Positions 32,440-43,804 of a DNA stretch of 64,000 bases are shown here, piece by piece (position 1 is the first letter of the stretch; each line of letters starts with the position of its first letter). The DNA comes from Bostrychus sinensis (taxonomy: Eukaryota > Chordata > Actinopteri > Gobiiformes > Eleotridae), in NCBI GenBank assembly GCA_020698575.1, contig CM036252.1, forward strand, positions 416,575 to 480,574, read 5' to 3'. Below the pieces are notes generated by a model, which saw only the letters and a list, made by a program, of their open reading frames with translations, did no database searches and had not been told where the DNA came from. The position numbers and the translations under genes were made by a program.

Positions 32440-32682
32440 AGTTAAGTTCCATCCTGGGCCCAGCAGTGATCTGTCAGCGTGGAGTCTGCAGGGCCTCCCT
32501 GTGTCACTGTGGGGCCACTCTGGGTTCTTCCTCCCACCGCCCAAACTCATGCATGTGTTAGGGTGAACTGCTGACTCTAAATGTCCCCGAGTGAATGAAT
32601 GTGAGAGTGAACGTCTGTCTGTGAGTGTTCCTGTCTCAGCCTGGCCGCTAAAAAAGTGGAAGATGAATAAATGAATTTATTA
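32440..32682 (+). mobile_element. DANA/Mermaid-like SINE, 5'-truncated
   Basis: Retains the body (GTGGAGTCTGCAGGGCCTCC, TTCCTCCCACCGCCCAAA) and the tail GATGAATAAATGAAT. The tRNA-like head is degraded. Confidence 0.65.
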
Positions 32683-32699
32683 AAGGCTTTTTCACAGTT

Positions 32700-33399
32700 T
32701 CAAACAAAAGCCAAGGCAAGTTTATTTGTATGCACAACTCATACACAGAGAAATCAAAGTGCTGTGCAGAAAAAACAATAGTTAAAGTTAAAAGTACAGA
32801 GACAAGAATTATTATTATTATTAGTAATATCCAATTTAAAAATTATAATTAAGAGTGCAGATAAAACACTTTCATTTGTCATACGCAGAGCTAAAAAGAA
32901 CAGTTTTAAGTCTGGACTTGAACATTGTCAGAGCAGAGGTCTAACATCGACAGGAGACTGTTCCAGAGTTTAGTCCTGGCTCTGGGACCAGCAGAGACCT
33001 GTCCCCGAGGTCCTCAGAGTCCCAGCAGAGACCTGTCCCTGAGGTCCTCAGAGTCCCAGCAGAGACCTGTCCCCGAGGTCCTCAGAGTCCCAGCAGAGAC
33101 CTGTCCCTGAGGTCCTCAGAGTCCCAGCAGAGACCTGTCCCTGAGGTCCTCAGAGTCCCAGCAGAGACCTGTCCCCGAGGTTCTCAGAGTCCCAGCAGAG
33201 ACCTGTCCCCGAGGTCCTCAGAGTCCCAGCGGAGACCTGTCCCTGAGGTCCTCAGAGTCCCAGCAGAGACCTGTCCCCGAGGTCCTCAGAGTCCCAGCAG
33301 AGACCTGTCCCCGAGGTCCTCAGAGTCCCAGCAGAGACCTGTCCCCGAGGTCCTCAGAGTCCCAGCAGAGACCTGTCCCCGAGGTCCTCAGAGTCCCAG
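32700..33399. repeat. Interspersed repeat with internal 34-bp minisatellite
   Basis: AGTTTATTTGTATGCACAAC followed by AATCAAAGTGCTGTGC is a common fish repeat type. Its end has expanded at 32986-33399 into about 12 copies of a 34-bp unit (core CCCAGCAGAGACCTGTCCCC, then GAGGTCCTCAGAGT). Confidence 0.8.
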
Positions 33400-33439
33400 A
33401 TGGTTCATATAGGACCAACAGGTCAGAGATGAACAGTAA

Positions 33440-33855
33440 CATTTTTCCTTTATTGTTGCCTTACAACCTGGAAATAAATGGATCATTGAGAGGTTTCTGT
33501 CACTTTACATCACATGACAACAACTATGAAAATGCTAAATATTTTTTTATTGTTAAGCAAATAAGAAATATGACAGAAAAACAGAAAACTTGAGTGTGCA
33601 AGTAGTGTGTAAGTATGTACCTCCTTTTTAAAGAGGCCACTCAGAAGTCACAGAACTAGTTAGATAAGTTTGTCCTGACTGCAGTTCATCTGTCATTCTG
33701 CCACAAAACACAATTTACTTCATCATTACAACATGGAAAAGATAAGAACCACACCAAACCTGACAGGAACATTTAAAACTCACAAACCAGGACAGGAGTG
33801 CATTCATCAGAGAGGCAACAATAAGACCAAAGGCGACCCTGAAAGATCTGCAGAG
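33440..33855 (+). pseudogene. Relic of a second Tc1-like transposon
   Basis: Terminal region (TTGTTGCCTTACAACCTGGA, AATATTTTTTTATTGTTAAGC, CAGAAAACTTGAGTGTGC) and a transposase N-terminal remnant (AGAGGCAACAATAAGACCAA) resemble a fish Tc1 family different from the 29.5-kb element. It is heavily decayed and continues into the 51-bp repeat. Confidence 0.55.
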
Positions 33856-34026
33856 CTCCACAGCAGAGACTGTTGTATCTGTCCCAGGACCACTCTGAAC
33901 CATACTCTCCACAGCAGAGACTGTTGTATCTGTCCCAGGACCTCTCTGAACCATACTCTCCACAGCAGAGACTGTTGTATCTGTCCCAGGACCTCTCTGA
34001 ACCATACTCTCCACAGCAGAGACTGT
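33856..34026. repeat. 51-bp minisatellite derived from Tc1 transposase sequence
   Basis: Just over three copies of a 51-bp (17-codon) unit bounded by CTCCACAG at 33856, 33907, 33958 and 34009. In fish Tc1 transposase genes, CTCCACAG occurs at both ends of this coding stretch, so slippage between the two 8-mers would make exactly this unit. Confidence 0.75.
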
Positions 34027-34032
34027 CAGGGG

Positions 34033-34497
34033 CTCTGGTCCTGGTCTGGTCCTGGTCTGGTCCTGGTCTGGTCCTGGTCCTGGTCTGGTCCTGGTCTGGT
34101 CCTGGTCTGGTCCTGGTCCTGGTCTGGTCCTGGTCCTGGTCTGGTCCTGGTCTGGTCCTGGTCTGGTCCTGGTCCTGGTCTGGTCCTGGTCTGGTCCTGG
34201 TCTGGTCCTGGTCTGGTCCTGGTCCTGGTCTGGTCTGGTCGTGGTCTGGTCCTGGTCTGGTCCTGGTCTGGTCCTGGTCCTGGTCTGGTCTGTTCGTGGT
34301 CTGGTCCTGGTCTGGTCCTGGTCTGGTCCTGGTCTGGTCCTGGTCCTGGTCTGGTCCTGGTCTGGTCCTGGTCCTGGTCTGGTCCTGGTCTGGTCCTGGT
34401 CCTGGTCTGGTCCTGGTCTGGTCCTGGTCCTGGTCTGGTCCTGGTCTGGTCCTGGTCCTGGTCCTAGTCCTAGTCCTGGTCCTGGTCCTGGTCTTAG
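34033..34497. repeat. GGTCCTGGTCT minisatellite (11 and 6 bp units)
   Basis: Irregular mix of GGTCCT and GGTCTGGTCCT. It shares the CCTGGT core with the 11-bp CCTGGTTTAG arrays and with the hexamer coding the receptor's transmembrane helix. It is strongly G/T on the + strand. Confidence 0.95.
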
Positions 34498-34560
34498 ACC
34501 TCTGGTCCAAACTAACTTCAGTAAATATTAAAGACAGTGAGACTGGAACTGGAGCTGAAG

Positions 34561-36224
34561 ACCTCACCCTCACTCCCCTGGACCCCTACCTCACCCTCAC
34601 TCCCCTGGACCCCTACCTCACCCTCACTCCCCTGGACCCCTACCTCACCCCCGTTCCCCTGGACCCCTACCTCACCCCCACTCCCCTGGACCCCTACCTC
34701 ACCCCCACTCCCCTGGTCCCCTACCTCACCCTCACTCCCCTGGACCCCTACCTCACCCCCGCTCCCCTGGACCCCTACCTCACCCTTACTCCCCTGGACC
34801 CCTACCTCACCCTCACTCCCCTGGACACCTACCTCACCATCACTCCCCTGGACACCTACCTCACCCTCGCTCCCCTGGACCCCTACCTCACCCCCACTCC
34901 CCTGGTCCCCTACCTCACCCTCACTCCCCTGGACCCCTACCTCACCCTCACTCCCCTGGACCCCTACCTCACCCCCGTTCCCCTGGACCCCTACCTCACC
35001 CTCACTCCCCTGGACCCCTACCTCACCCCCACTCCCCTGGACCCCTACCTCACCCCCACTCCCCTGGTCCCCTACCTCACTCCCCTGGACCCCTACCTCA
35101 CCCCCGCTCCCCTGGACCCCTACCTCACCCTTACTCCCCTGGACCCCTACCTCACCCTCACTCCCCTGGACCCCTACCTCACCCTCACTCCCCTGGACAC
35201 CTACCTCACCCTCGCTCCCCTGGACCCCCACCTCACCCCCGTTCCCCTGGACCCCTACCTCACCCTCACTCCCCTGGACCCCTACCTCACCCTCACTCCC
35301 CTGGACACCTACCTCACCCCCGCTCCCCTGGACCCCTACCTCACCCCCGTTCCCCTGGACCCCTACCTCACCCTCACTCCCCTGGACCCCTACCTCACCC
35401 TCACTCCCCTGGATCCCTACCTCACCCTCACTCCCCTGGACCCCTACCTCACCCCCACTCCCCTGGACCCCTACCTCACCCTCACTCCCCTGGACCCCTA
35501 CCTCACCATCACTCCCCTGGACCCCTACCTCACCCTCACTCCCCTGGACCCCTACCTCACCCTCACTCCCCTGGACCCCTACCTCACCCCCGCTCCCCTG
35601 GACCCCTACCTCACCCTCACTCCCCTGGACCCCTACCTCACCATCACTCCCCTGGACCCCTACCTCACCCTCACTCCCCTGGACCCCTACCTCACCCTCG
35701 CTCCCCTGGACCCCTACCTCACCCTCACTCCCCTGGACCCCTACCTCACCCCCGCTCCCCTGGACCCCTACCTCACCCTCACTCCCCTGGACCCCTACCT
35801 CACCCTCACTCCCCTGGACCCCTACCTCACCCTCGCTCCCCTGGACCCCTACCTCACCCCCGCTCCCCTGGACCCCTACCTCACCCTCACTCCGGCAGTA
35901 GCTCAGTTGGTAGAGCCGCTTGTCCACTAATCAGAAGGATGGCGGTTCAAACCCCACTCCCACCGTTGCATGTCGTTGTGTCCTTGGGCCCACCTTGCCT
36001 CCAGTGTCTGCGCACACTGCTCTATGAATGTGAGAATGTGTGAATGGGTGAACGGTTCCTTGATGTAAAGTGCTTTGAGTACCCATGAAGGTAGAAAAGC
36101 GCTATATAAATGTGACCATTTACCATTTACCATTTACTCCTCTGGACCCCTACCTCACCCCCGCTCCCCTGGACCCCCACCTCACCCTCGCTCCCCTGGA
36201 CCCCCACCTCACCCCCACTCCCCT
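34561..36224. repeat. 27-bp minisatellite, interrupted by a SINE
   Basis: About 49 copies of a 27-bp unit (core CACTCCCCTGGACCCCTACC) from 34561 to 35893, resuming at 36136-36224 after a SINE. Open in several frames because 27 is divisible by three; not considered coding. Confidence 0.97.
35894..36135 (+). mobile_element. tRNA-derived SINE with intact A and B boxes
   Basis: TAGCTCAGTTGGTAGAGC (A box) and GGTTCAAACCCC (B box) start the element; the tail is AAAGCGCTATATAAATGTGA with (CATTTAC)n. Five-bp target duplication ACTCC at 35889-35893 and 36136-36140. It inserted into a unit of the 27-bp array. Internal pol III promoter expected. Confidence 0.88.
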
Positions 36225-36289
36225 GTCTGGATGAATCCTTACAGAGTGAACTATGATCCTATAGATGAGTAATGGACTAACTCCTGACA

Positions 36290-36490
36290 CATGTTGCTGT
36301 CCGTCCTGGGACAGGATCTCTCCTTCAGTTGGGCTCCAGAAGGTTTCTGCTTTTTTCCCACAGCTGGGTTTTTTAGGAGTTTTTCCTTAAGAGAAGGAGG
36401 GGCTAAGGACAGGAGTGTCCTGGCTCTGTTTAGTTTAGTGTAGTTATTGTTTCTGAAGCCTTTGAGGAGACAGAGAAATAAAAGTGAATG
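36290..36490 (+). repeat. Interspersed repeat tail
   Basis: GGTTTCTGCTTTTTTCCCAC, TTTAGGAGTTTTTCCTTAAG and a GAGAAATAAAAGTGAAT ending are typical of a common teleost repeat whose tail resembles that at 2545-2675. Confidence 0.5.
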
Positions 36491-36550
36491 AAGAGGTTAA
36501 ACATCTGCCTCAGTTCTGTCTCTGCTGCTGCTCACACCTCTGTTTTTACT

Positions 36551-37695
36551 CTGCAATACTACTGCTACTGCAATACTACGCTACTGCAATACTACTGCTA
36601 CTGCAAATACTACTGCTACTGCAATACTACTGCTACTGCAATACTACTGCTACTGCAATACTACGCTACTGCAATACTACTGCTACTGCAAATACTACTG
36701 CTACTGCAAATACTATGCTACTGCAATACTACTGCTACTGCAATACTACTGCTACTGCAAATACTACTGCTACTGCAATACTACTGCTACTGCAATACTA
36801 CTGCTACTGCAATACTACTGCTACTGCAAATAAAACTGCTACTGTAATACTACTGCTACTGCAAATACTACTGCTACTGTAATACTACTGCTACTGCAAT
36901 ACTACTGCTACTGCAATACTACTGCTACTGCAAATACTACTGCTACTGTAATACTACTGCTACTGCAATACTACTGCTACTGTAATACTACTGCTACTGC
37001 AATACTACTGCTACTGCAATACTACTGCTACTGCAAATACTACTGCTACTGCAATACTACTGCTACTGCAATACTACTGCTACTGCAAATACTACTGCTA
37101 CTGCAATACTACTGCTACTGTAATACTACTGCTACTGCAATACTACTGCTACTGCAATACTACTGCTACTGCAATACTACTGCTACTGCAAATACTACTG
37201 CTACTGCAATACTACTGCTACTGCAATACTACTGCTACTGCAAATACTACTGCTACTGCAATACTACTGCTACTGCAAATACTACTGCTACTGCAATACT
37301 ACTGCTACTGCAAATACTACTGCTACTGCAAATACTACTGCTACTGCAATACTACTGCTACTGCAAATACTACTACTACTGCAAATACTACTGCTACTGC
37401 AAATACCACTGCTACTGCAATACTACTACTACTGCAAATACTACTACTACTGCAAATACTACAGCTACTGCAATACTACTGCTACTGCAATACTACTACT
37501 ACTGCAAATACTACTACTACTGCAAATACTACTGCTACTGCAATACTACTGCTACTGCAATACTACTGCTACTGCAAATACTACTGCTACTGCAATACTA
37601 CTGCTACTGCAATACTACTGCTACTGCAATACTACTACTACTGCAAATACTACTGCTACTGCAGTACTACTGCTACTGCAAATACTACTGCTACT
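36551..37695. repeat. 17/18-bp minisatellite (ACTACTGCTACTGCAA)
   Basis: About 65 units of ATACTACTGCTACTGCA with or without one extra A. The one-base length variation shifts frame, so it cannot code. Confidence 0.96.
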
Positions 37696-37699
37696 TCAT

Positions 37700-38186
37700 T
37701 GACAAAGTACTTTAGAAAGTACTAAGTCGCTGCACAAGATAAAAAAGATCAAACAGAAATCAAAGTTAAAAATCTACAAATCCATAAAACAGATACAAAG
37801 GTAATAAATACAGTCAGTGTTGCCAGATTGGGCAGATTTCCTCCAGTTGGGTTTGTGTTGAACACTTTGGGCTGCTTTATAAAATGTGTGCTGCTTTTCA
37901 CATTTGTCAGGTTTTTAGAAAATCTTGTGGAGAAAATACAAACACAATAGTTTTTATTTAGTGTCAAACAAAGCAGAAAAACACATTTCAGTAACCTGCT
38001 GTGTCCTCACTCATCATCAGTTCATTTGTTTTAAAATGACTGCTTCATGTTTGGTTTGTGTCATTTCCTGTTGGTATTTCCTGGTTCTCTGGTTGCTATG
38101 GTGACAGGACCTGACACAGGAAGAGCTCACCACAGACAAAAGGTGAGAAAAACACACTCAGCACTGTCACAGCACAAACTAGGCCT
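37700..38186. other. Unique spacer between copies A and B
   Basis: No recognised gene. It has no homologue in the copy A part of the window because that would lie left of the window. Confidence 0.5.
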
Positions 38187-38928
38187 TAGTCCTGGTTTAG
38201 TCCTGGTTTAGACCTGGTTTAGACCTGGTTTAGTCCTGGTTTAGTCCTGGTTTAGACCTGGTTTAGACCTGGTTTAGTCCTGGTTTAGACCTGGTTTAGT
38301 CCTGGTTTAGTCCTGGTTTAGTCCTGGTTTAGTCCTGGTTTAGTCCTGGTTCAGACCTGGTTTAGTCCTGGTTTAGACCTGGTTTAGTCCTGGTTTAGAC
38401 CTGGTTTAGACCTGGTTTAGTCCTGGTTCAGACCTGGTTTAGACCTGGTTTAGTCCTGGTTTAGTCCTGGTTTAGTCCTGGTTTAGACCTGGTTTAGTCC
38501 TGGTTTAGACCTGGTTTAGTCCTGGTTTAGACCTGGTTTAGACCTGGTTTAGTCCTGGTTCAGACCTGGTTTAGACCTGGTTTAGTCCTGGTTTAGTCCT
38601 GGTTCAGACCTGGTTTAGACCTGGTTTAGTCCTGGTTTAGTCCTGGTTTAGACCTGGTTTAGACCTGGTTTAGTCCTGGTTTAGACCTGGTTTAGACCTG
38701 GTTTAGTCCTGGTTTAGACCTGGTTTAGTCCTGGTTTAGTCCTGGTTTAGTCCTGGTTTAGTCCTGGTTTAGTCCTGGTTCAGACCTGGTTTAGTCCTGG
38801 TTTAGTCCTGGTTTAGTCCTGGTTTAGTCCTGGTTTAGACCTGGTTTAGTCCTGGTTTAGTCCTGGTTTAGACCTGGTTTAGTCCTGGTTTAGTCCTGGT
38901 TTAGACCTGGTTTAGTCCTGGTTTAGAC
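38187..38928. repeat. 11-bp minisatellite, array 4 (upstream of copy B)
   Basis: About 67 copies of the CCTGGTTTAG unit. It is positionally equivalent to the array at 1-352, so it belongs to the duplicated block. Confidence 0.97.
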
Positions 38929-39169
38929 CAGATTCATTTATGTTTTTATTGAACCTTATTATAATAATAACCTTATTATTTAAGGAGGTAAAACGTTTGA
39001 GAACCAGTTTTCTTTTACAAACAGGACGTGGCCACGAGGCCCTGGCAGGAATAAATAACACACACACAACTGTGCACACACAAGAACCACAATACAACTA
39101 TACACAGACACAAATACACCAAACAACACACAGCGAGTGTAAATATAGGAAGACTACAGAGGGCAGAGA

Positions 39170-40012
39170 AGTGTGTCAGTGTATGATGGATATGAAATAT
39201 CACATCAGTTTTGCAACTGAAATGAATGCAGTTTGTTTTCCAGGAGCTGAGGCGGAGGTGGGGGTTGTAGAAGGACTGCTCTACTGAAGTGAGGCTGAGC
39301 TGAAGAGTGGATGCTGCAGATTGGGGAGAGGGGCCAACCGAGTACAAAACAGTGTCATCTGCATACAGATGGATCTGGGAGCTGCCAGCAGCTTTAGCTG
39401 TGTCAGTGATGTAAACAGAGAAAAGGATGGGGCCTAGGATAGAGCCTTGAGGCACACCTTTGTAAATGATGAGTGGCTCTGATGTTTTCTGTTTTCAGAA
39501 GGTAGCTAGCAAACCTGTCCCAGCAGGAGGTGGACAGACCAATACTGGAGAGCCTACGTAGGACGATCCTGTGGTCAACCGAGTCCAAGGCCTTGGCGAG
39601 GTCATGAAGGTGTCCAACGCTGTGATGACATCATCAAGGACCTTCATGGTGGCTGGGATACATCCACGTCCAGGCCAAAATCCAGACTGAAGATCAGACA
39701 AAATGTGATGTGAGTCAAGGAAGAGGTTTAGTTGTTTGTGCAGCAGCTTCTCCAGGAGCTTGGCTAAACTCGGCAGCAGTTTGGATCAGTGCCAGAACCG
39801 CCTTTGAAGAAACATCATGGCTGATTTCCAGTCAGAGGGAAGGTGGAGTACTGTAGGGACATGTTAAACAGACTGGGACAGGCCTGTGATAATATGAGCA
39901 GCTGCTTTCAGGAACATGGGCTGAAGACCATCAAGGCTCAGTGAGCTCATCCTGCACTGAGATGGAGAGAGCTGTGAAGGACAAACGACTATTGCTCCAT
40001 GGAGAAGGCTGC
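39170..40012 (-). pseudogene. LINE reverse-transcriptase fragment (L2/CR1-like)
   Basis: Minus-strand pieces: QSGFWPGRGCIPATMKVLDD, DSVDHRIVLRRLSSIGLS, PQGSILGPILFSVYITD and HLYADDTVLYS, which carry RT motifs in the normal order across frameshifts. Upstream sequence to about 40,012 appears to belong to the same element. It is not active. It is absent upstream of copy A within the window. Confidence 0.7.
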
Positions 40013-40020
40013 ATCTGAAG

Positions 40021-40296
40021 CACCAGTAGCTCAGTCGGTAGAGACGCTTGCCCACTAACCTGCAAGTCGACAGTTCAAGTCCCACTCCCAGCACTGTTGT
40101 TGTGTCCTTGGGCAAGACACTGACCCACCTTACCTTTATGAATGTGTTTGTGGTCGGAGCGGCCGCAGGCGCACGATGGCAGCCACACTTCCACCACCGA
40201 GTGTGACTGAGAGTGAAAGAATCATGCATCAAACTGTAAAGTGCCTTTGAGTGTCTGGAAAAGCGCTGTATAAAACTAAAGACTTATTATTATAAG
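40021..40296 (+). mobile_element. tRNA-derived SINE, full length
   Basis: A box TAGCTCAGTCGGTAGAG and B box AGTTCAAGTCCC; the tail is AAAAGCGCTGTATAAAAC with ATTATTAT. Probable target duplication ATCTGAAG at 40013-40020 and ATCTAAAG at 40297-40304. Its 3' part matches the truncated copies at 2209 and 40858. Confidence 0.82.
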
Positions 40297-40939
40297 ATCT
40301 AAAGAAGCTGTGATGGCCCCACCTGCTGAAACCAAATCTGGCTCTGACACAGAGAAAGCTTGGGTTGCATTAATAAAGTGATGGTTGAGAAGAGAACCAT
40401 GAGATTTATCAGTAATAACAATGTCATTAAATACCACAGAGACTGGGAACAGAGGAGGTCAATTTATTCTTCAAGATCTTCACTGTTTTCCAGAACTTCC
40501 TTGCTCCATGTCCCACAGGAGCGTCCCAGTCCAGGAGGACAGCAGTAAGTCCAGGACTCAGGACGGTTTATGGAAATGTTTGCTGCTAATGTCTCAGTCC
40601 CCTCAGTCAGAGGACATTAGCAAAGAGTTGCTCCTGTTATCTCAGTCTGGAACAGCTCCTGTTGAAAACGTTTGTGAAGGGGCGGGACTTTCAGTGGGAT
40701 ACTGGGAGGTGATTGGATAAAGCTCCCACTTTGTCACTAAAGAACAAACCACTGTGACAGTAAAACAACACAATAACGATGTTGTTAGAAGAATTTTTGT
40801 AAATGTAGAGCAGTATGACTTAGGTTTTTCTGCGTCCCCATGTTAACAAATATCACTCCATCGAGTGTGACTGAAACAATAATGCACCAAACTGTAAAGC
40901 AACGCTGAGCGTCTAGAAAAGTGCTGAATAAAACTAATG

Positions 40940-40976
<37 letters not shown>

Positions 40977-41480
40977 GTTATTATTATTATTATTATTTTA
41001 TTATTATTAAAAGTGTTTGTCGCCTCAGGTCCAGACACAAACAGATCAGTGAGAGCAGGACAAGAAGGATTTCATGAATTTGTGAACTCACAAATTTCAC
41101 GACAATCCAGCCTCTGTGCAAGGTTAGCAACTACAACTACTGTAGTTTACAGAGTAATAAACCTTTACCCATGTGTGCTCCTGCACCGACCGCAGCAGCT
41201 CTGACTGAGAGGGACGTCTGAGGACAGGGGACGTCCCGGGACAGTTTAGTTTGGGCCTGTTCCTGTAAAGCCCTCTGAGGAAACTGTTGTTGTGATATTG
41301 ATCTAATGAAATAAAATTCAGCTGAACTCTGGTCCATGGTGAGACAAAAGTGTTGTCCTTTACCCCCTCCCCTGCTACAACAGTCAGATTAGTTTACTGA
41401 GCTGAGTTTGACACCGCAGAGTTTCACAGCCGCCTTGGTCACACCTCTATTTCTGTACATTACAGAGTTTTTATCAACGG

Positions 41481-41490
41481 TCACTTCCTC
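41481..41490 (-). promoter_or_regulatory. Candidate PU.1/Ets site, copy B
   Basis: GAGGAAGTGA on the minus strand, about 125 bp upstream of the copy B start codon; counterpart of 2829-2838. Confidence 0.3.
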
Positions 41491-41614
41491 ATTTCTCACT
41501 CTGCTGCGAATACTTCAGACTGTCACAGACCTGGTTTAGTCCTGGTTTAGACCTGGTTTAGTCCTGGTTTAGTCCTGGTTTAATCCTGATCTCTCTTCTG
41601 TGGACCCAGTGAAG

Positions 41615-41633
41615 ATGAAGACGTTTCTTCTGT
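41615..41633 (+). CDS. Receptor copy B, coding exon 1 (partial gene)
   Basis: ATG AAG ACG TTT CTT CTG T followed by the donor GTGAGT, encoding MKTFLL plus one base. It is the paralogue of 3055-3073 and differs by M3T. The remaining exons are not in the window; from the offset between BEL copies (43,249 bp) exon 2 is expected near 68,070. Whether the gene is intact cannot be judged. Confidence 0.7.
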
Positions 41634-42120
41634 GTGAGTAAGACTTTTGTCAAATGCTAACGTTTTTAGCATAAGTCTATGAGATTTTGCATGGTGCTCT
41701 TTAGCCTGATGCTAGTGTCAGACGGAGAACAGTGAGGTGACTTTGGAGCAGGCCTCACCCTGAGGTCAGAGGTCACTTGTTGTCCTGTGATTATCAGTTC
41801 AATAAGAACAAAACGTTTGTGCTTCTGTCACATGACAGTGGGCCTCATTCCAGAAAGTTGTGTTCAGAAGCAGAGGAGCTGTTGTAGAGCCGTGGGCTAC
41901 AGTTCAGGAGTAATGTAGTCGTGTAAACAGAGGCTGCTCACAGCTCACAGTCTGACGTCTGTTTCAGGATTAAACCTGAGCCTCATTTAGAAAAGGCTGC
42001 GTACACTGAGGAAGGGCGGGGCCAACAAAAATACTCATTTATAAAATCCTGCACACACTTCCAGCAATTTCTCTGTTAACAAACCCACCTGGGGTAGAAA
42101 CATGTGCATGTAAACCCACC

Positions 42121-42213
42121 TCAGGCCACGCCCTCTCCGCGCCTCAGGCCACGCCCTCTCCGCGCCTCAGGCCACGCCCTCTCCGCGCCTCAGGCCACGC
42201 CCTCTCCGCGCCT
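42121..42213. repeat. 23-bp minisatellite, copy B (four units)
   Basis: Same unit as 3561-3814, four copies instead of eleven. Confidence 0.95.
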
Positions 42214-42275
42214 GGTATCCACCAAAGACAGACAAAGTGACTTATGAATGAGATTGTCCTGAACATGAGACGCTA

Positions 42276-43198
42276 CACACACAGACACCACTTTCACTGA
42301 CCCCTCCCTTTACACACACACCACTCTCACTGACCCCTCCCTTTACACACACACCACTCTCACTGACCCCTCCCTTTACACACACACCACTCTGACTGAC
42401 CCCTCCCTTTACACACACACCACTCTCACTGACCCCTCCCTTTATACACACACCACTCTCACTGACCCCTCCCTTTATACACACACCACTCTGACTGACC
42501 TCTCCCTTTATACACAAACCACTCTCACTGACCCCTCCCTTTATACACACACCACTCTGACTGACCCCTCCCTTTACACACACACCACTCTCACTGACCC
42601 CTCCCTTTATACACACGCCACTCTCACTGACCCCTCCCTTTACACACACACCACTCTCACTGACCCCTCCCTTTATACACACACCACTCTCACTGACCCC
42701 TCCCTTTATACACACACCACTCTGACTGACTTCTCCCTTTATACACAAACCACTCTCACTGACCCCTCCCTTTATACACACACCACTCTGACTGACCCCT
42801 CTCTTTACACACACGCCACTCTCACTGACCCCTCCCTTTACACACACACCTCTCTCACTGACCCCTCCCTTTACACACACACCACTCTGACTGACTTCTC
42901 CCTTTATACACAAACCACTCTCACTGACCCCTCCCTTTACACACACACCACTCTCACTGACCCCTCCCTTTATACACACGCCACTCTCACTGACCCCTCC
43001 CTTTACACACACACCTCTCTCACTGACCCCTCCCTTTACACACACACCACTCTCACTGACCCCTCCCTTTATACACACACCACTCTCACTGACCCCTCCC
43101 TTTATACACACACCACTCTGACTGACTTCTCCCTTTATACACAAACCACTCTCACTGACCTCTCCCTTTACACACACGCCACTCTCACTGACCCCTCC
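42276..43198. repeat. 33-bp minisatellite, copy B, left block
   Basis: About 28 units of the intron-1 minisatellite, continuous with 46239-48135 before the retrovirus inserted. Confidence 0.97.
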
Positions 43199-43706
43199 TG
43201 TTGGAGCTGGTTAATCCAACTATATAATACTAAAACAAGAAGAAACACAGACACGTTAAATGGTTTACTTGCAAGGAGAGCAGACAGAGACAAAGACCCA
43301 GTGACATGCACCGGGGACATTCCCTCCATGTGCTCTGGGCTCCCTGGTGCTCTCATGCTTTTATTGAACATCACGCCCCTGGTTACATGCACCGTCTCTG
43401 TCCGATAAGGGAATTGGGGAACTAGGACAGAGACAGTCATCAACTCTACATATGATAATTTAACATAACAACGCTGGTTATCAGTTCTGAGGCCGCACTT
43501 TCTTATCCAGTTGGTCACTCTTCTGCGGCCATGCCATGCTTAATCTATACGGTCAGTATAGATTAAGCAGTCAGTCGTGCGTCAGCATTATCTACTGGAA
43601 CACTCTGTAACTCAGCACATGATTAATACATTCATAACACACATATTGTACTTAGGATTTATGAGACATATAAAAGTAGATAACTTATATACACATTTCT
43701 CTAACA
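43199..43706 (-). repeat. ERV 3' LTR
   Basis: On the minus strand it begins TGTTAGAGAAATGTG with a TATA-like TGTATATAAG near the start and a CAATAAAAGC polyadenylation signal, and ends CCAACA. It differs from the 5' LTR by about five substitutions and a 2-bp indel, i.e. about 1%. Confidence 0.93.
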
Positions 43707-43718
43707 TTTCCCTCCTGT
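43707..43718 (-). other. ERV polypurine tract
   Basis: Minus strand reads CAGGAGGGAAA immediately before the 3' LTR, the usual primer for plus-strand DNA synthesis. Confidence 0.85.
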
Positions 43719-43804
43719 TTATCAACTTTTATTTTATCATCTCATAACCACTTCTAGTAGATTTTTAGTTACGGAATCATTGTGTTTTACACTCAGAGGG
43801 GTGT

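Larger units (their letters stand above)
40567..42240 (+). other. Duplicated 5' region of receptor copy B
   Basis: Near-identical to 363-390 plus 1966-3850 of copy A, without the 21-bp array. It contains the GC-box/ATTGG pair (40679-40716), a SINE tail with (TTA)n (40858-41009), an interspersed repeat tail (41197-41327), the Ets-like site (41481-41490) and a short 11-bp array (41528-41586). Confidence 0.92.

Noticed and set aside
33873..35930. A 685-codon + strand frame and 450-plus-codon frames in other phases
   Set aside because: They run through unrelated minisatellites (51-bp, GGTCCT and 27-bp) whose periods are multiples of three, and one ends in a SINE. No single protein would contain these by homology.
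36551..37695. Possible polyglutamine-like or Thr/Ala-rich coding region in the CTACTGCAA array
   Set aside because: One-base length variation between units shifts the frame repeatedly.
38040..38165. Possible non-coding exon ending in a GTGAGA donor near 38,144
   Set aside because: Short, without coding potential, and without a matching partner exon.
35894..40296. A-box and B-box sequences considered as tRNA genes
   Set aside because: They lack a foldable acceptor and anticodon arm and continue into SINE bodies with target duplications.
2361..41204. Identical 63-codon frames at 2361-2552 and 41013-41204
   Set aside because: No ATG start; the identity reflects the recent duplication at DNA level, and part of the frame overlaps an interspersed repeat tail.
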